Below, one piece after another: positions 17,277-27,327 of a stretch of 64,000 bases of DNA; positions within the stretch are counted from its first letter, which is position 1; each line of letters begins with the position of its first letter. The DNA is from Actinobacteria bacterium IMCC26103. Lineage in GTDB: Bacteria > Actinomycetota > Actinomycetes > Nanopelagicales > Nanopelagicaceae. Under the pieces are notes generated by a model. It had not been told where the DNA came from. It searched no databases and saw nothing but the letters and a program-made list of their open reading frames with translations. Location: assembly GCA_002284875.1 (NCBI GenBank), contig CP015604.1, forward strand, positions 1 to 64,000, given 5' to 3'. The position numbers and the translations under genes are program-made.

Positions 17277-18569
17277 ATGCTCTGGCCCGCTCCATTTCGT
17301 GGACGCAACTCTGTCAGCGCGCGAGTAGTAATTCCGGGATCAAAATCGGTTACGAATCGCGCGCTAATTTTGGCTGCCCAGGCGCAAACTCCTTCGATTT
17401 TAAAACGTCCACTTATCTCGCGCGATACCGAGCTAATGGTGGCTGGGCTTAAAGCAATGGGCGTTGGAATTTCAGATATCCAAATCGATGGCGATCTCGC
17501 TTGGCAAGTAACCCCTGCAAGGTTACAAGGCCCTGCAAAAGTCGATGTTGGTAACGCCGGAACTGTGATGCGCTTTTTACCACCGTTATCTGCGCTGGCC
17601 AATGGCGATATCTCATTTGATGGCGATCCGCGTTCTTACGAGCGCCCACTTGCCCCGGTTATTGCAGCGCTGGAAGAACTTGGAATAGAGATCGAACATG
17701 GCGGCAGTTACTCGCTACCTCTGGTTGTTAAAGCTAAAGGCGCCATTCCTGGTGGTGTGCTAACAATTGATGCCAGCGCATCTAGCCAATTTTTATCAGC
17801 GCTACTTTTAATTGGACCAAGTACTAAAAATGGAATTACCGCAACACATAAAGGTGGCGCGCTTCCATCAATGCCACATATCGATATGACAGTTCAGATG
17901 TTGCGTGACTTTGGCGCACAAGTTACCGTCGATAAGAGCGCGCAAAGCTGGAACGTTGCATCTAGTGGATTAAATGGTGTGGATTTGGTTATCGAGCCAG
18001 ATCTTTCTAATGCGGCGCCGTTCTTATCAATTGCCATGGTCTGCGGCGGATCCATAACAATCGCTGATTGGCCAAAGGAAACAACCCAACCTGGCGATCA
18101 ATTACGCGAGATTCTTACCCAAATGGGCGCGCAGGTTTTATTTAACGCAGATGGTTTAACGATTACTGGTGGTGAAAGTATTCACGGAATCGATATTGAT
18201 CTACATGATGTCGGCGAGTTAACTCCTGCAATTGCCGCCCTTGCCGCCCTTGCCGATTCGCCATCGCATCTGCGCGGTATCGGCCATTTACGTTTACACG
18301 AAACCGATCGTTTAGCCGCTCTTACTCGTGAAATTAACTCACTTGGTGGCAACGTTACAGAAGATGAAACTTCGCTACGCATTACACCAGCGAGTAAATT
18401 TGGCGCAGCTTTACATGGCGGCACATTCCATACTTATGACGATCATCGTTTAGCTACCGCTGGTGCAGTAATTGGCTTAGTTGTTCCGGGCGTTGCGATT
18501 GAAAACGTTGCGACAACTCGTAAAACCCTGCCTGACTTTCCAGGGCTTTGGCAGAGTTTGATCTCATGA
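17277..18569 (+). CDS. aroA: 3-phosphoshikimate 1-carboxyvinyltransferase (EPSP synthase)
   Basis: Sixth step of the shikimate pathway: shikimate-3-phosphate plus phosphoenolpyruvate gives EPSP. Family landmarks in order: PGSKSVTNRALILAA (PEP/S3P binding), VGNAGTVMRFLPPL, FDGDPRSYERPL, ASASSQFLSALLL, and near the end RLHETDRLAALTREI and DDHRLATAGAVIGL. It is 430 residues. The N-terminal sequence is of the actinobacterial kind. The ATG lies close to the divergent SRAP gene with no Shine-Dalgarno, so it may be leaderless. The end overlaps rsgA (ATGA). Confidence 0.97.
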   Translation: MLWPAPFRGRNSVSARVVIPGSKSVTNRALILAAQAQTPSILKRPLISRDTELMVAGLKAMGVGISDIQIDGDLAWQVTPARLQGPAKVDVGNAGTVMRFLPPLSALANGDISFDGDPRSYERPLAPVIAALEELGIEIEHGGSYSLPLVVKAKGAIPGGVLTIDASASSQFLSALLLIGPSTKNGITATHKGGALPSMPHIDMTVQMLRDFGAQVTVDKSAQSWNVASSGLNGVDLVIEPDLSNAAPFLSIAMVCGGSITIADWPKETTQPGDQLREILTQMGAQVLFNADGLTITGGESIHGIDIDLHDVGELTPAIAALAALADSPSHLRGIGHLRLHETDRLAALTREINSLGGNVTEDETSLRITPASKFGAALHGGTFHTYDDHRLATAGAVIGLVVPGVAIENVATTRKTLPDFPGLWQSLIS

Positions 18570-19597
18570 CACCACGCGAATTCGACGAGTCCGATGCTCG
18601 TATTCGCCCCGCGCGCCGTACCCGCCCGCGCAGTAAAGATCGCCCCGCACATGCCGATGCGATTCAAGCCTTAGTAACAACAGTAGACCGCGGTCGCACA
18701 ACTTGTATTACAGATAACGGCGCAATTGTCACAGCGATGAAAGCGCGCGAAATGGGTCCCAAATCAGTTGTAGTTGGAGATTTAGTTAACTTAGTTGGCG
18801 ATGTAACTGGCACTGAAGGCTCGCTTGCACGCATCGTTTCGATCGAACCACGGCGCAATAGCTTAAGTCGCACCGTCGATGATGCAGCCAAGATGGAGCG
18901 CACCATCGTCGCCAATATTGATCAGCTAGTAATTGTGGTTGCGGCGGCAAATCCCGAACCACGTCGTGGGTTAATCGATCGTTTCCTGGTTTGCGCCTTC
19001 CATGAAAAGATTAAACCGATTTTACTTGTCACCAAAACTGATGTTGCCGCTGTTCCTGATTTTCTACACGAGTACGAAACTCTGGGCGTTGAAATAGCAA
19101 CAGCCGCAATTAAATCCGATAGCCGTGAAGCAGATCTAGCTAAGCTATTTAAGATGTTAAACGGCAAGACCTCAGTTCTAGTTGGCCATTCTGGGGTCGG
19201 AAAATCCACTTTGATTAATGCTCTTGTGCCACATGCCGATCGCGTAACCGGTGATGTAAATGATGTAACTGGGCGCGGTCGCCACACTTCATCGAGTGCA
19301 ATTGCACTGCCATTGGCGCCAGATTTATCTCCATCTGAGGGCTGGATTATCGATACGCCCGGCATTCGCGCATTTGGTCTGGCGCATCTAGATTCCAATC
19401 GCATAGTTGCGGCATTTGCAGATCTCTATGAAGTAACCCAGAGCTGTATGCCAAATTGCTCGCATCATGAAGTTGGCTGTCGCTTAAATGAGTGGGCGGC
19501 GCCAAAAGGTGTTGTAAATAACGAGCGAAGTGCGCGGGTAGCAAGTCTGCGCTCACTTCTGGAACTTAAAGATTCAAACCCGCCCGCGCTAGACTGA
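18566..19597 (+). CDS. rsgA: ribosome small subunit-dependent GTPase A
   Basis: Circularly permuted GTPase that assists late maturation of the 30S subunit. The order of G motifs is permuted: TKTD (G4) precedes the P-loop GHSGVGKSTLINAL, and DTPGIRAFGL (G3) follows. The C-terminal zinc motif C-x4-C...H is visible in SCMPNCSHHEVGCRLNEW. An OB-fold with basic residues occupies the N terminus. The start is the ATG whose last two bases begin the aroA stop (ATGA); 343 residues. An earlier ATG six codons upstream is less likely. Part of the aroA-rsgA-hisN operon, an order also seen in other actinobacteria. Confidence 0.96.
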   Translation: MTPREFDESDARIRPARRTRPRSKDRPAHADAIQALVTTVDRGRTTCITDNGAIVTAMKAREMGPKSVVVGDLVNLVGDVTGTEGSLARIVSIEPRRNSLSRTVDDAAKMERTIVANIDQLVIVVAAANPEPRRGLIDRFLVCAFHEKIKPILLVTKTDVAAVPDFLHEYETLGVEIATAAIKSDSREADLAKLFKMLNGKTSVLVGHSGVGKSTLINALVPHADRVTGDVNDVTGRGRHTSSSAIALPLAPDLSPSEGWIIDTPGIRAFGLAHLDSNRIVAAFADLYEVTQSCMPNCSHHEVGCRLNEWAAPKGVVNNERSARVASLRSLLELKDSNPPALD

Positions 19598-19601
19598 CAA
19601 C

Positions 19602-20402
19602 ATGTCTACGACGCGGGGCAATGATTTAGCGCTGGCTTTGCGCCTTGCCGATGCCGCAGATTCAATTACCTTAGCGCGCTATCAATCTATTGATTTAGTA
19701 GTTTCAACTAAACCAGATAACACCCCAGTAACCGATGCCGATAAAGCATCTGAAGAAGCGATCCGTGCACTGTTAAAGAGCCATCGCCCTGATGATGGAA
19801 TTGTTGGTGAAGAATTTGGAAACGATGCAGGTGGTGCGGATAGATATTGGGTAATTGATCCAATTGATGGCACCAAGAATTTCTTACGTGGTGTTCCAAC
19901 TTGGGCGACTTTAATTGGATTGATTGAGCGACAGAGCGATGGTTCTGAAGTCGTTGTTGTCGGAGTTGTCAGCGCACCTGCGCTATTTCGCCGCTGGTAT
20001 GCCAGCGAAGGAAATGGCGCTTTCGTTTCAGTAAATAAGGCAGCACCGGAAAAGATTTCTGTTTCACAAGTATCTGAAATAAAAGATGCATCGATTGCTT
20101 ACTCCGACTTTATAGGTTGGAAGGAACGCCTTGCTCCGTTCCAAGAGTTGATGGCGCAAGCTTGGCGCACGCGCGGTATCGGAGATTTCTGGTCACATAT
20201 GTTGGTAGCCGAAGGCGCAGTCGATGTTGCGGCTGAACCATCGCTAGCAATCTGGGACATGGCAGCGCTGGATATAATTGTGCGCGAAGCAGGCGGACGA
20301 TTTACCAATGTGGCAGGCGTAGACGGCTCATTAGGTGGAAGCGGGCTTTCAACTAACGCTGCGATTCATCAAAAGATTGTAGATAAGTTAAATGGCCATT
20401 GA
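19602..20402 (+). CDS. hisN: histidinol-phosphatase, inositol monophosphatase family
   Basis: Mg-dependent phosphatase of the inositol monophosphatase superfamily, the actinobacterial type of histidinol-phosphatase in histidine synthesis. Metal-binding motifs: GIVGEEFG (first Glu), WVIDPIDGTKNFLRG (DPIDGT) and AIWDMAALDIIVREAGG (WDxAA). The 266-residue length matches HisN. The name rests on similarity to actinobacterial HisN and on its position after aroA-rsgA; a general inositol-phosphate phosphatase cannot be excluded. The end overlaps the copper ATPase gene by 11 bases. Confidence 0.88.
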   Translation: MSTTRGNDLALALRLADAADSITLARYQSIDLVVSTKPDNTPVTDADKASEEAIRALLKSHRPDDGIVGEEFGNDAGGADRYWVIDPIDGTKNFLRGVPTWATLIGLIERQSDGSEVVVVGVVSAPALFRRWYASEGNGAFVSVNKAAPEKISVSQVSEIKDASIAYSDFIGWKERLAPFQELMAQAWRTRGIGDFWSHMLVAEGAVDVAAEPSLAIWDMAALDIIVREAGGRFTNVAGVDGSLGGSGLSTNAAIHQKIVDKLNGH

Positions 20403-22644
20403 ACCGCGCACCTTTTCAGTCTCGGGAATGACCTGTTCTTCTTGCGTAAATACAATTGAGAAGACTTTAAATGAGATCGAGGGCGTAAGCGCCAGCGTTA
20501 ACTTTGCCACCGAGACTGTTCACATCTTGGCTCCACTAGAAGTTAAGAACACCGAGATTTTGAAGAAGATAAAGGCAGCCGGATATAGCGCGGAATTAGT
20601 TGAAGCCGGTTCTAGCCCAGCTCTGCACAGTAAGAAATCAGGGGTTGCACTCTTCTTCGCCATAATTTTTGCAGTACCTGCAATTGCAATATCTATGGTC
20701 GAACAATGGCACGCTACTTTAGATACCCAGATTTTAAGCGCTCTTAAATCGCTAAATATTCTTCCTCCTCTCTATTCGCCAACTGCATGGCTGGCGATCG
20801 GCCTTACTGCACCTCTTATTTTCATCGTTGCGCTGCCGATACATCGCGCAGCCCTACGTAATTTCTTCCACCCAACAATGGATTCGCTAATTTCACTTGG
20901 TTCACTTAGCGCATTTGGTTGGTCAATTTATGCAAATGCAACTGGAACAGGCGATGTCTATACCGAAGTTGCCGCTGGCGTGCTGCTCTTTGTAATTCTG
21001 GGACGCCACTTAGAATCGCGCGCGAAAACTCGCGCTGGCAGTGCGCTATCAACTCTCTTAGCCCTGGGCGCTAAGGAAGTAATTGTGCTGCGAAACGGTT
21101 TAGAAGTAATCATCCCGATCTCAGAACTAGCCATCGGCGATGACTTTGTCGTTAAACCTGGCGCACGTATTGCAACTGATGGCTTAGTTATCTCTGGAAC
21201 ATCATCGGTTAATAATGCAATGCTTACAGGTGAATCAACCCCCGTTGATGTTTCACCTGGATCTCGCGTCATCGGTGCATCGTTAAATAACAATGGCCGC
21301 ATAATTGTGCGTGCCACGCGCATTGGAAGCGATACAGAATTAGCTCGCATCAGCGCAATGGTGGTGCAAGCCCAAGGTGTTAAAGCCCCAATTCAAAAGC
21401 TGGCAGATCGCATTGCATCTATCTTCGTTCCAGTAGTTACCGTGCTCGCCATCGCCACCTTCTTTGCTTGGTATTACATAGGCAATGACGGAGCAGGTCA
21501 TAGTTTTGCGCAATCGATTCAGATCGCAATTACTGTTCTAGTAATTGCCTGTCCATGTGCACTTGGTCTAGCCACTCCGGTTGCACTTTTGGTTGCATCA
21601 GGGCGCGGGGCATCGCGTGGAATAGTTTTGCGACAACCTCGCGTACTAGAGCTAGCTCGTAAAGTTGATGTAGTTGTTCTAGATAAGACCGGAACTCTTA
21701 CTACTGGCGTTATGAAGGTTCATGATGCAGTTATTCCAACTAGTGCTCATAAAGTTTTAGGTGCAACTTATGTAAATGCGTTAAATGAGAAAACTATCTT
21801 GTCATCTGCTCTATCGCTCGAACTTGCCAACGATCACCCAGTCGGACAGGCGATCTCATCACACGCTTTAGCAAAAGGGGCTACTCGCCATGAAGTAGTT
21901 GAGTTCACCCAAACACCAGGTGCCGGCGTTGCCGGGCGGGTATTGCTAGGTGCAATCTCACCAGTTGTTCTGATTGGAACGCCTAAAGCAATTGCCCATA
22001 GCGCAACAACATTTGATCCGGCCATTGTCGATGCAATTGCTCGCGGTGAAGAATCAGGTTATTCCATAGCAGTTCTTGCTTGGGATGGTGTGGCAATCGC
22101 AGTCTTTGCTATTGGTGATCAAGTTAAGCCGGATGCTGCCGCAACAATTTCTGCGCTAATTGATAACGGGATTACTCCATGGTTAGTCACCGGTGATAAT
22201 GACGAGAGCGCAGGTGCAATTGCGCGGTTAGTTGGAATTAAGGGCGAGCATGTAATTGCCCGAGCCCTGCCTGAAGAAAAGCTAGCGCGAGTAAGTGCGC
22301 TTAAGGATGCCGGCCATACCGTTTTGATGATTGGCGATGGCATCAATGATGCAGCAGCCCTGGCCACCGCTGATTTAAGTATGGCGATGGGAACCGGTAC
22401 AGATACCGCAATTTCCAGCGCAGATATAACTTTGATGCGCCCTGAGTTAATGAGTGTTGTAGATGCGTTAAATCTGTCTAAGCGAACTTTACGAACTATT
22501 AAATCAAACCTGGCTTGGGCCTTTGCTTATAACGTAATTGGCTTACCGATCGCCACTGCTGGGTTACTGACACCGATGTATGCCGCAGGTGCGATGGCAG
22601 TTAGCTCGCTATTTGTGGTGACTAACTCTTTAAGAATCAAATAA
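20392..22644 (+). CDS. copA: copper-translocating P-type ATPase
   Basis: P1B-type pump exporting Cu(I). The N-terminal heavy-metal domain has GMTCSSC (about residues 12-18). The transport motif CPC lies in VIACPCALGLATP, the phosphorylation site is DKTGTLTTG, the hinge is MIGDGINDAAAL and the actuator loop is TGESTPVD. About eight membrane segments surround these, giving 750 residues. The single metal-binding domain and CPC indicate a Cu(I)/Ag(I) exporter. It begins within the end of hisN and is probably cotranscribed, although functionally unrelated. No copper chaperone or CsoR regulator is adjacent. Confidence 0.95.
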   Translation: MAIEPRTFSVSGMTCSSCVNTIEKTLNEIEGVSASVNFATETVHILAPLEVKNTEILKKIKAAGYSAELVEAGSSPALHSKKSGVALFFAIIFAVPAIAISMVEQWHATLDTQILSALKSLNILPPLYSPTAWLAIGLTAPLIFIVALPIHRAALRNFFHPTMDSLISLGSLSAFGWSIYANATGTGDVYTEVAAGVLLFVILGRHLESRAKTRAGSALSTLLALGAKEVIVLRNGLEVIIPISELAIGDDFVVKPGARIATDGLVISGTSSVNNAMLTGESTPVDVSPGSRVIGASLNNNGRIIVRATRIGSDTELARISAMVVQAQGVKAPIQKLADRIASIFVPVVTVLAIATFFAWYYIGNDGAGHSFAQSIQIAITVLVIACPCALGLATPVALLVASGRGASRGIVLRQPRVLELARKVDVVVLDKTGTLTTGVMKVHDAVIPTSAHKVLGATYVNALNEKTILSSALSLELANDHPVGQAISSHALAKGATRHEVVEFTQTPGAGVAGRVLLGAISPVVLIGTPKAIAHSATTFDPAIVDAIARGEESGYSIAVLAWDGVAIAVFAIGDQVKPDAAATISALIDNGITPWLVTGDNDESAGAIARLVGIKGEHVIARALPEEKLARVSALKDAGHTVLMIGDGINDAAALATADLSMAMGTGTDTAISSADITLMRPELMSVVDALNLSKRTLRTIKSNLAWAFAYNVIGLPIATAGLLTPMYAAGAMAVSSLFVVTNSLRIK

Positions 22645-22658
22645 GAGTTAAATAAAAA

Positions 22659-23246
22659 TTACTTAAGTTTAAAGCTGGGGTACTTATCTGAAACAAGTAG
22701 CAACATATAACCCTGAACGCGGTTCCAGTACGAGATCGTTCCAAGAACGATTTCGCCAGCCCATTCTGGATAGCGACCGGTAATTGAAGTTTGAACCCAA
22801 GCAATCACAGTCACAGCAAGTGAAATAACTAGATAAACGGCGCCAACAATGTAATGCGGAATGGCTAAGAACCATTTAACGAGCGGCAGCCAGCGATTTA
22901 ACTTCTTTCCACCATCTACATCAGGAAATGTGACGACAACCTTTGAATTGGCTTCGATTGATGGGTATTTGTCATTCAAAATCAAAACATAGGCTGCAAG
23001 ACGAGCCGAAAGTTCGAAGATCGCATGATTGAAAGTTAAGACATAACTTGGATATTTTCCACGGAAAACAATTGCCAATAGCGCTGGAAGAACTATGACG
23101 CTTGCTGCACCGATTCCTGAAGTTCCCAAGTTAAAGCTGGCCACGAATGTTGCGACCGGGAAGACCAGAATTCCGCGCCAGAAGACAGTCGTGCGATTGC
23201 GATCTTTATGCTTGATCTTGATATCGGTTGTAACTTGGCTGCTCAT
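22659..23246 (-). CDS. DUF4389 membrane protein
   Basis: 195 residues with about four hydrophobic segments (about 25-45, 47-65, 125-150 and a short 165-180). The repeated FRGKYPSYV / LNDKYPSIE / VSDKYPSF signature is typical of DUF4389 proteins, in which aromatic K-Y-P motifs follow membrane helices. Function is unknown. It is convergent with the copper ATPase gene (14-base gap) and lies just downstream of an initiator tRNA gene on the same strand. The ATG is preceded by a weak GGAG (13 bases upstream). Confidence 0.88.
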   Translation of the reverse strand: MSSQVTTDIKIKHKDRNRTTVFWRGILVFPVATFVASFNLGTSGIGAASVIVLPALLAIVFRGKYPSYVLTFNHAIFELSARLAAYVLILNDKYPSIEANSKVVVTFPDVDGGKKLNRWLPLVKWFLAIPHYIVGAVYLVISLAVTVIAWVQTSITGRYPEWAGEIVLGTISYWNRVQGYMLLLVSDKYPSFKLK

Positions 23247-23267
23247 CTGAACTCCAATTAGTACTTC

Positions 23268-23344
<77 letters not shown>

Positions 23345-23407
23345 TCGGAAGTGTCAGTCTAAAGGGTGAGCAAGTAATAGCCAAATCCGCCTATTTAGCG
23401 GATTAAA

Positions 23408-26218
23408 TTACTTGCGCCCTTCAGCAGCAATAGCAGCAGCAAGTGCAGCCTTTAAACGTTCTTGTGCACGTCCATATGCTGCGAAATCTCCCTTTGCAAG
23501 TGCTGTGTTTCCATCAGCGAGTGCTTGTTTCGCATTTTGCAGAGCAGTCTTTAGATCTGCAGATGCATTGTTTGTAGTCGATGTTGTTGGAGTTCCAGAT
23601 GATGAAGTTCCAGAGTTTCCACCGAAGACTTGATCAAGTGCGCCCTTAAGTGAGCTGTCATATCCAATTACATCTCCAAATGAGACGAGAACTTTCTGCA
23701 GTAATGGATAGGCCGCAGTATTAGAAGTCGCCTTTACATACACCGGCTGAACATAAAGTAATCCACCACCGACAGGTAGCGTCAACAAGTTACCTAGTAC
23801 AACATCTGATCCACCTTGCCGTAACAAGGAGAGTGAGTTTGCAACTTCAGGTTTTGCTTCAAAGTTAGAGGCAACCTGTGAAGGACCAGCCACGTTTGTA
23901 CTGCGTGGCAATTGCAAGACGGAGATCTTGCCGTAATTTGGACCGTTATTGGAATCAACTACTGCAAATGCAGATAAGTTTTCACGACCACCACGTGGAA
24001 CAAATGGAGTTGTTAACGCAAAGGTTGGCTTATTAGTGCCAGGCATTTCTAGCGTCATGTAATAAGGAGGTTGTGCTCCGGCGTTGGCACCAAAGGTTGA
24101 TGGATCACGAGGTACGCGCCAGAAATCCTGCCCACCGTAAAACGCCGCGGCTGTTTGTACGTGATAAGAACTTAGTACTTCACGCTGAACGCGGAAGAGA
24201 TCTTCTGGATAGCGGATGTGCTCAAGGAGTTGTTCTGACATCTTGCTCTTTGGTGTAACTGTATTTGGGAAGGCCTTCATCCAGGTCTTTAGAACCGGAT
24301 CCTTCTCATCCCATTGGTAGAGAACAACGGTGCCGTCATAGGCGTCAACTGTGGCCTTTACTGAGTTACGGATGTAGTTAACGTTCTTATTACTTTGCGC
24401 CGTAATAGATGTTGAATTAACTGTGAGCGCATCGGTTGTTGCAGTGCTGAGTGAAGTTGTCTGTGAATATGGGTAGCCGGCGCTAGTTGTAAAGCCATCG
24501 ATAATCCATTGGACTTTACCGTCAACGATCGCAGGATATGGATCGCCATCTAGCGTCAACCACGGTGCAACTTTAGCCACACGTTCGCGAGGTGAACGGT
24601 TATAGAGAATCTTTGATTCTGAGTTAATCAAACTGGAGAGAACGATACGTTGTTCTTGATATTGAATAGCAAAGAGCAACTTATTTAATAAGCCACCCAT
24701 TGGTACTCCACCTTTACCGGTGTATGTGTAGTTCTTCTGTCCGTTAGCTGATGCATCATCTGGATAATCAAATTCCACTGGTGTATCAGTCTTAGGGCCA
24801 CCGATAATTGAATAATCTGGAACGTTCTCACCGAAGTAGATTCGTGGTTGGAACTTTCCAAGACCGGTAGTCGGAGGAAGATCGCCAACAAGGAAATTTG
24901 GTTTGCCGTCTGCGTCAACGGTATTTCCAAAGGCAGAGACAAAACCAAAACCGTGTGTGTAAACCAAGTGGTCGTTAATCCAGTTACGGCTTGGGTTGCC
25001 ATCGATATTTAATTCGCGCACTGCAACTACTGCATCGCGTTGAACGCCATTTACGGTGTAACGATCTATATCTAGTGATTCTGGGAAGGTGTAATAAGGC
25101 TTAATTTGTTGCAATTGGCGGAAAGTGGCAGAGAGAACGTTGGGATCCATCAAACGAATATTTGCAATCGTTGCTGCATCTGTTGCCAGTTGTCCCGAAT
25201 TCGTAGAAAGGGTTGCTTGATAATCCTTCATTTCAACATCTGTTAAGCCATACGCAGCTCGAGTTGAGTCGATATTGCGCTGAATATAAGGGGCTTCTTT
25301 AGAAGATTCTGATGGCTTCACTTGGAATTGCTGGACTGCTCCTGGGTAGATGCCGGCAATAAGAACTGATGCGCCAACCATTAAGGCAGTGCCAGCAGCT
25401 GGCAATAGCCAAGATTTGCGGACGATATTTGCAAAGAATAGAAGTGAACAGATAACTGCAATCGCAGCCAAAATAGATTTAGCAGGCAGCGTTGCATTTA
25501 CATCGGTATAGGTAAGACCAGTAATTAGCCTGCTCTCCTTGAGAGCTAAGGCATAGCGATCAAACCAATATGCCACAGCCTTCATCAAAACAATTAAGCC
25601 AAGTAGCACCGATAACTGCACACGCGCAGCAACTGATGTGCGATCAGAACGTAGTTGTGGACGGATGCCGCCATAGATGTAATGAACTGCCACGCTGGCT
25701 AGCGTTGCCAAAATCAGAGTCGAGATCGCCCAGCCGATAAGTGTCTGCAGGAATGGCAGACGGAAGGCGAAGAATGAGATATCCATTCCGAACTGTGGAT
25801 CTTTAACTCCGAAATCTGTTGAGTTCTTAAAGAGTAACCATGAGCTCCAGAGTTGAATTCCGGTGGTGCCACCAAAGTAGAAGAGGACAACTGAAATACC
25901 GGCGAAAAATAACCTGCGTATCGGATCGATAGTTGAACGGTAGCGTTCTAAATTATCTGATTCCATCGCCATCGAAACATCAAATGGGCGACGGCGATAA
26001 GCCAAGAATATATTTGTGGAAATAATTAATGATGTAACAAGACCGGCAACAATAAAGAGCGCAATTTTGGTTGTTAGAACTGTTGTCCAAACACCAGTAA
26101 AGCCGACTGATTTAAACCAGAGCCAATCAACATAGACACCGCTTAGCGCCACGAGGGCTCCTGCGAGAACCGCCAGAATTATGAAGGTTAGGGCTAGCGG
26201 ACTTGGTTTTTTCATCAT
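23408..26218 (-). CDS. UPF0182 family large membrane protein
   Basis: 936 residues. Seven transmembrane helices lie in the N-terminal third (the first about residues 8-28, with others to about 300). A large extracytoplasmic domain follows containing the family motifs YTHGFGFV, IYFGE and FDYP. The C-terminal tail is low-complexity (Ser/Thr/Asn-rich) followed by a helix rich in A, K and Q. Equivalent to Rv3193c of Mycobacterium tuberculosis by order. The role is unknown; the fold suggests envelope maintenance. Its ATG overlaps the stop of the Lon-like protease gene by four bases, forming a three-gene unit. Confidence 0.95.
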   Translation of the reverse strand: MMKKPSPLALTFIILAVLAGALVALSGVYVDWLWFKSVGFTGVWTTVLTTKIALFIVAGLVTSLIISTNIFLAYRRRPFDVSMAMESDNLERYRSTIDPIRRLFFAGISVVLFYFGGTTGIQLWSSWLLFKNSTDFGVKDPQFGMDISFFAFRLPFLQTLIGWAISTLILATLASVAVHYIYGGIRPQLRSDRTSVAARVQLSVLLGLIVLMKAVAYWFDRYALALKESRLITGLTYTDVNATLPAKSILAAIAVICSLLFFANIVRKSWLLPAAGTALMVGASVLIAGIYPGAVQQFQVKPSESSKEAPYIQRNIDSTRAAYGLTDVEMKDYQATLSTNSGQLATDAATIANIRLMDPNVLSATFRQLQQIKPYYTFPESLDIDRYTVNGVQRDAVVAVRELNIDGNPSRNWINDHLVYTHGFGFVSAFGNTVDADGKPNFLVGDLPPTTGLGKFQPRIYFGENVPDYSIIGGPKTDTPVEFDYPDDASANGQKNYTYTGKGGVPMGGLLNKLLFAIQYQEQRIVLSSLINSESKILYNRSPRERVAKVAPWLTLDGDPYPAIVDGKVQWIIDGFTTSAGYPYSQTTSLSTATTDALTVNSTSITAQSNKNVNYIRNSVKATVDAYDGTVVLYQWDEKDPVLKTWMKAFPNTVTPKSKMSEQLLEHIRYPEDLFRVQREVLSSYHVQTAAAFYGGQDFWRVPRDPSTFGANAGAQPPYYMTLEMPGTNKPTFALTTPFVPRGGRENLSAFAVVDSNNGPNYGKISVLQLPRSTNVAGPSQVASNFEAKPEVANSLSLLRQGGSDVVLGNLLTLPVGGGLLYVQPVYVKATSNTAAYPLLQKVLVSFGDVIGYDSSLKGALDQVFGGNSGTSSSGTPTTSTTNNASADLKTALQNAKQALADGNTALAKGDFAAYGRAQERLKAALAAAIAAEGRK

Positions 26219-26991
26219 GCTCCTAAGTTAGCGCAACCGCGCGGGGCTGCCGAATTGAGCGCCGTAATCGCCTCTTTTAGAGTGCTTACCGCTGCGATTT
26301 TTATACCTTTTGGAATAGTTGCAACGCTAGGTGCGAGATCTTTGCAATTACTTGCTGGAACCAGAATCAACGTCGCCCCTGCCTTACGGGCAGCCAAAAT
26401 CTTTTCCGCCACCCCACCTATTGCTCCCACATTTCCACCTTCATCAATTGTTCCTGTTGATGCAACGCTTTGGCCGCGCAAAATATTCTCGGGGGTTAAC
26501 AGCTCAACAATTCCTAAGGCAAAGGCCAGGCCGCCGCTGGGGCCGCCGGTCTTGGCCAATGTAATTTCAATATCGCTGGGTTTATTCGCAATCTGTAAAT
26601 AATTGAGCGCTGCAACTTTCGCACTTAATTGCGAATCGACCATCTCGGTCTTGGCCTTTGCCTTTTCAACTGTTGCGCTGGCACCATCCTTATAAAAAAG
26701 TGATCTTGGCATAACGGCGTAATCACTGCGCGCCCACGAATAGATTAATTCTGCACCAGTTACATATGCATCAGGATTGGTAATCAAAATTGATAGTAGA
26801 TATATATGGCCATCTGATTTATAGAATTTTAAATTCGCTGGTGCGCCCTTGGCTGGTGTAATTACCTTGCTAAGAACATCTTGGGCATGGCCCGGGGTCA
26901 GTACGACAAAGGGCAACGGAGCAAATAGGGCAAGGCCGAAAAATAGAGTTAAGAGCGAGGTTACAAGGCGAGGAAGCCGGTTATGGTGCAT
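26215..26991 (-). CDS. membrane-anchored Lon-like (S16) protease, YlbL type
   Basis: 258 residues: N-terminal signal anchor (LVTSLLTLFFGLALFAPLPFVVL), an extracytoplasmic region and a C-terminal S16 domain. The catalytic Ser is in TGGPSGGLAFALG and the Lys in GGVAEKILAARKAGAT. Homologues (Rv3194c, YlbL) usually carry a PDZ domain between anchor and protease. Here the protein is about 80 residues shorter than those of 340, and no recognisable PDZ core is seen. The start is the ATG 48 bases inside the longest frame, overlapping the previous gene by 11 bases. Operon with UPF0182. Confidence 0.9.
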   Translation of the reverse strand: MHHNRLPRLVTSLLTLFFGLALFAPLPFVVLTPGHAQDVLSKVITPAKGAPANLKFYKSDGHIYLLSILITNPDAYVTGAELIYSWARSDYAVMPRSLFYKDGASATVEKAKAKTEMVDSQLSAKVAALNYLQIANKPSDIEITLAKTGGPSGGLAFALGIVELLTPENILRGQSVASTGTIDEGGNVGAIGGVAEKILAARKAGATLILVPASNCKDLAPSVATIPKGIKIAAVSTLKEAITALNSAAPRGCANLGA

Positions 26992-27229
26992 CGCTCGCTT
27001 TAATATCGCCAGTGTTGTTATCGCCCGGATTGATCTCATCCTCGGCAGCGATAGTTATCTCGGCATCGCGGAAAGAATCTTGGAAACGCTGGAATTGAGT
27101 AACCGAACGGGTGGTCTCGGATTCGAATTTCGATTTAAATTGGGTAACCCATAGAACATAGCCAAGTGCTCCAAGTAGACCCGCCAATGGGATAACCCAC
27201 CAGATCAGAGCCATAAATGCGTTGGACAT
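26981..27229 (-). CDS. small single-pass membrane protein, hypothetical
   Basis: 82 residues: one N-terminal transmembrane segment (MALIWWVIPLAGLLGALGYVLWV), then a cytoplasmic charged, helical part (FKSKFESETTRSVTQFQRFQDSF) and an acidic tail. No family recognised. It opens the operon with the Lon-like protease and UPF0182 and overlaps the former, so it may be an accessory membrane subunit. Divergent from the DUF2342 gene across about 100 bases. Confidence 0.75.
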   Translation of the reverse strand: MSNAFMALIWWVIPLAGLLGALGYVLWVTQFKSKFESETTRSVTQFQRFQDSFRDAEITIAAEDEINPGDNNTGDIKASDAP

Positions 27230-27327
27230 GTTAGATAGCCTATCTCTTGCGGGAAGAAATCTCGCATCGGTGGTGTTTATACGAATAACACTGGATTTAG
27301 ATACAAGTTTGAGATTGGGGTCGCGTT

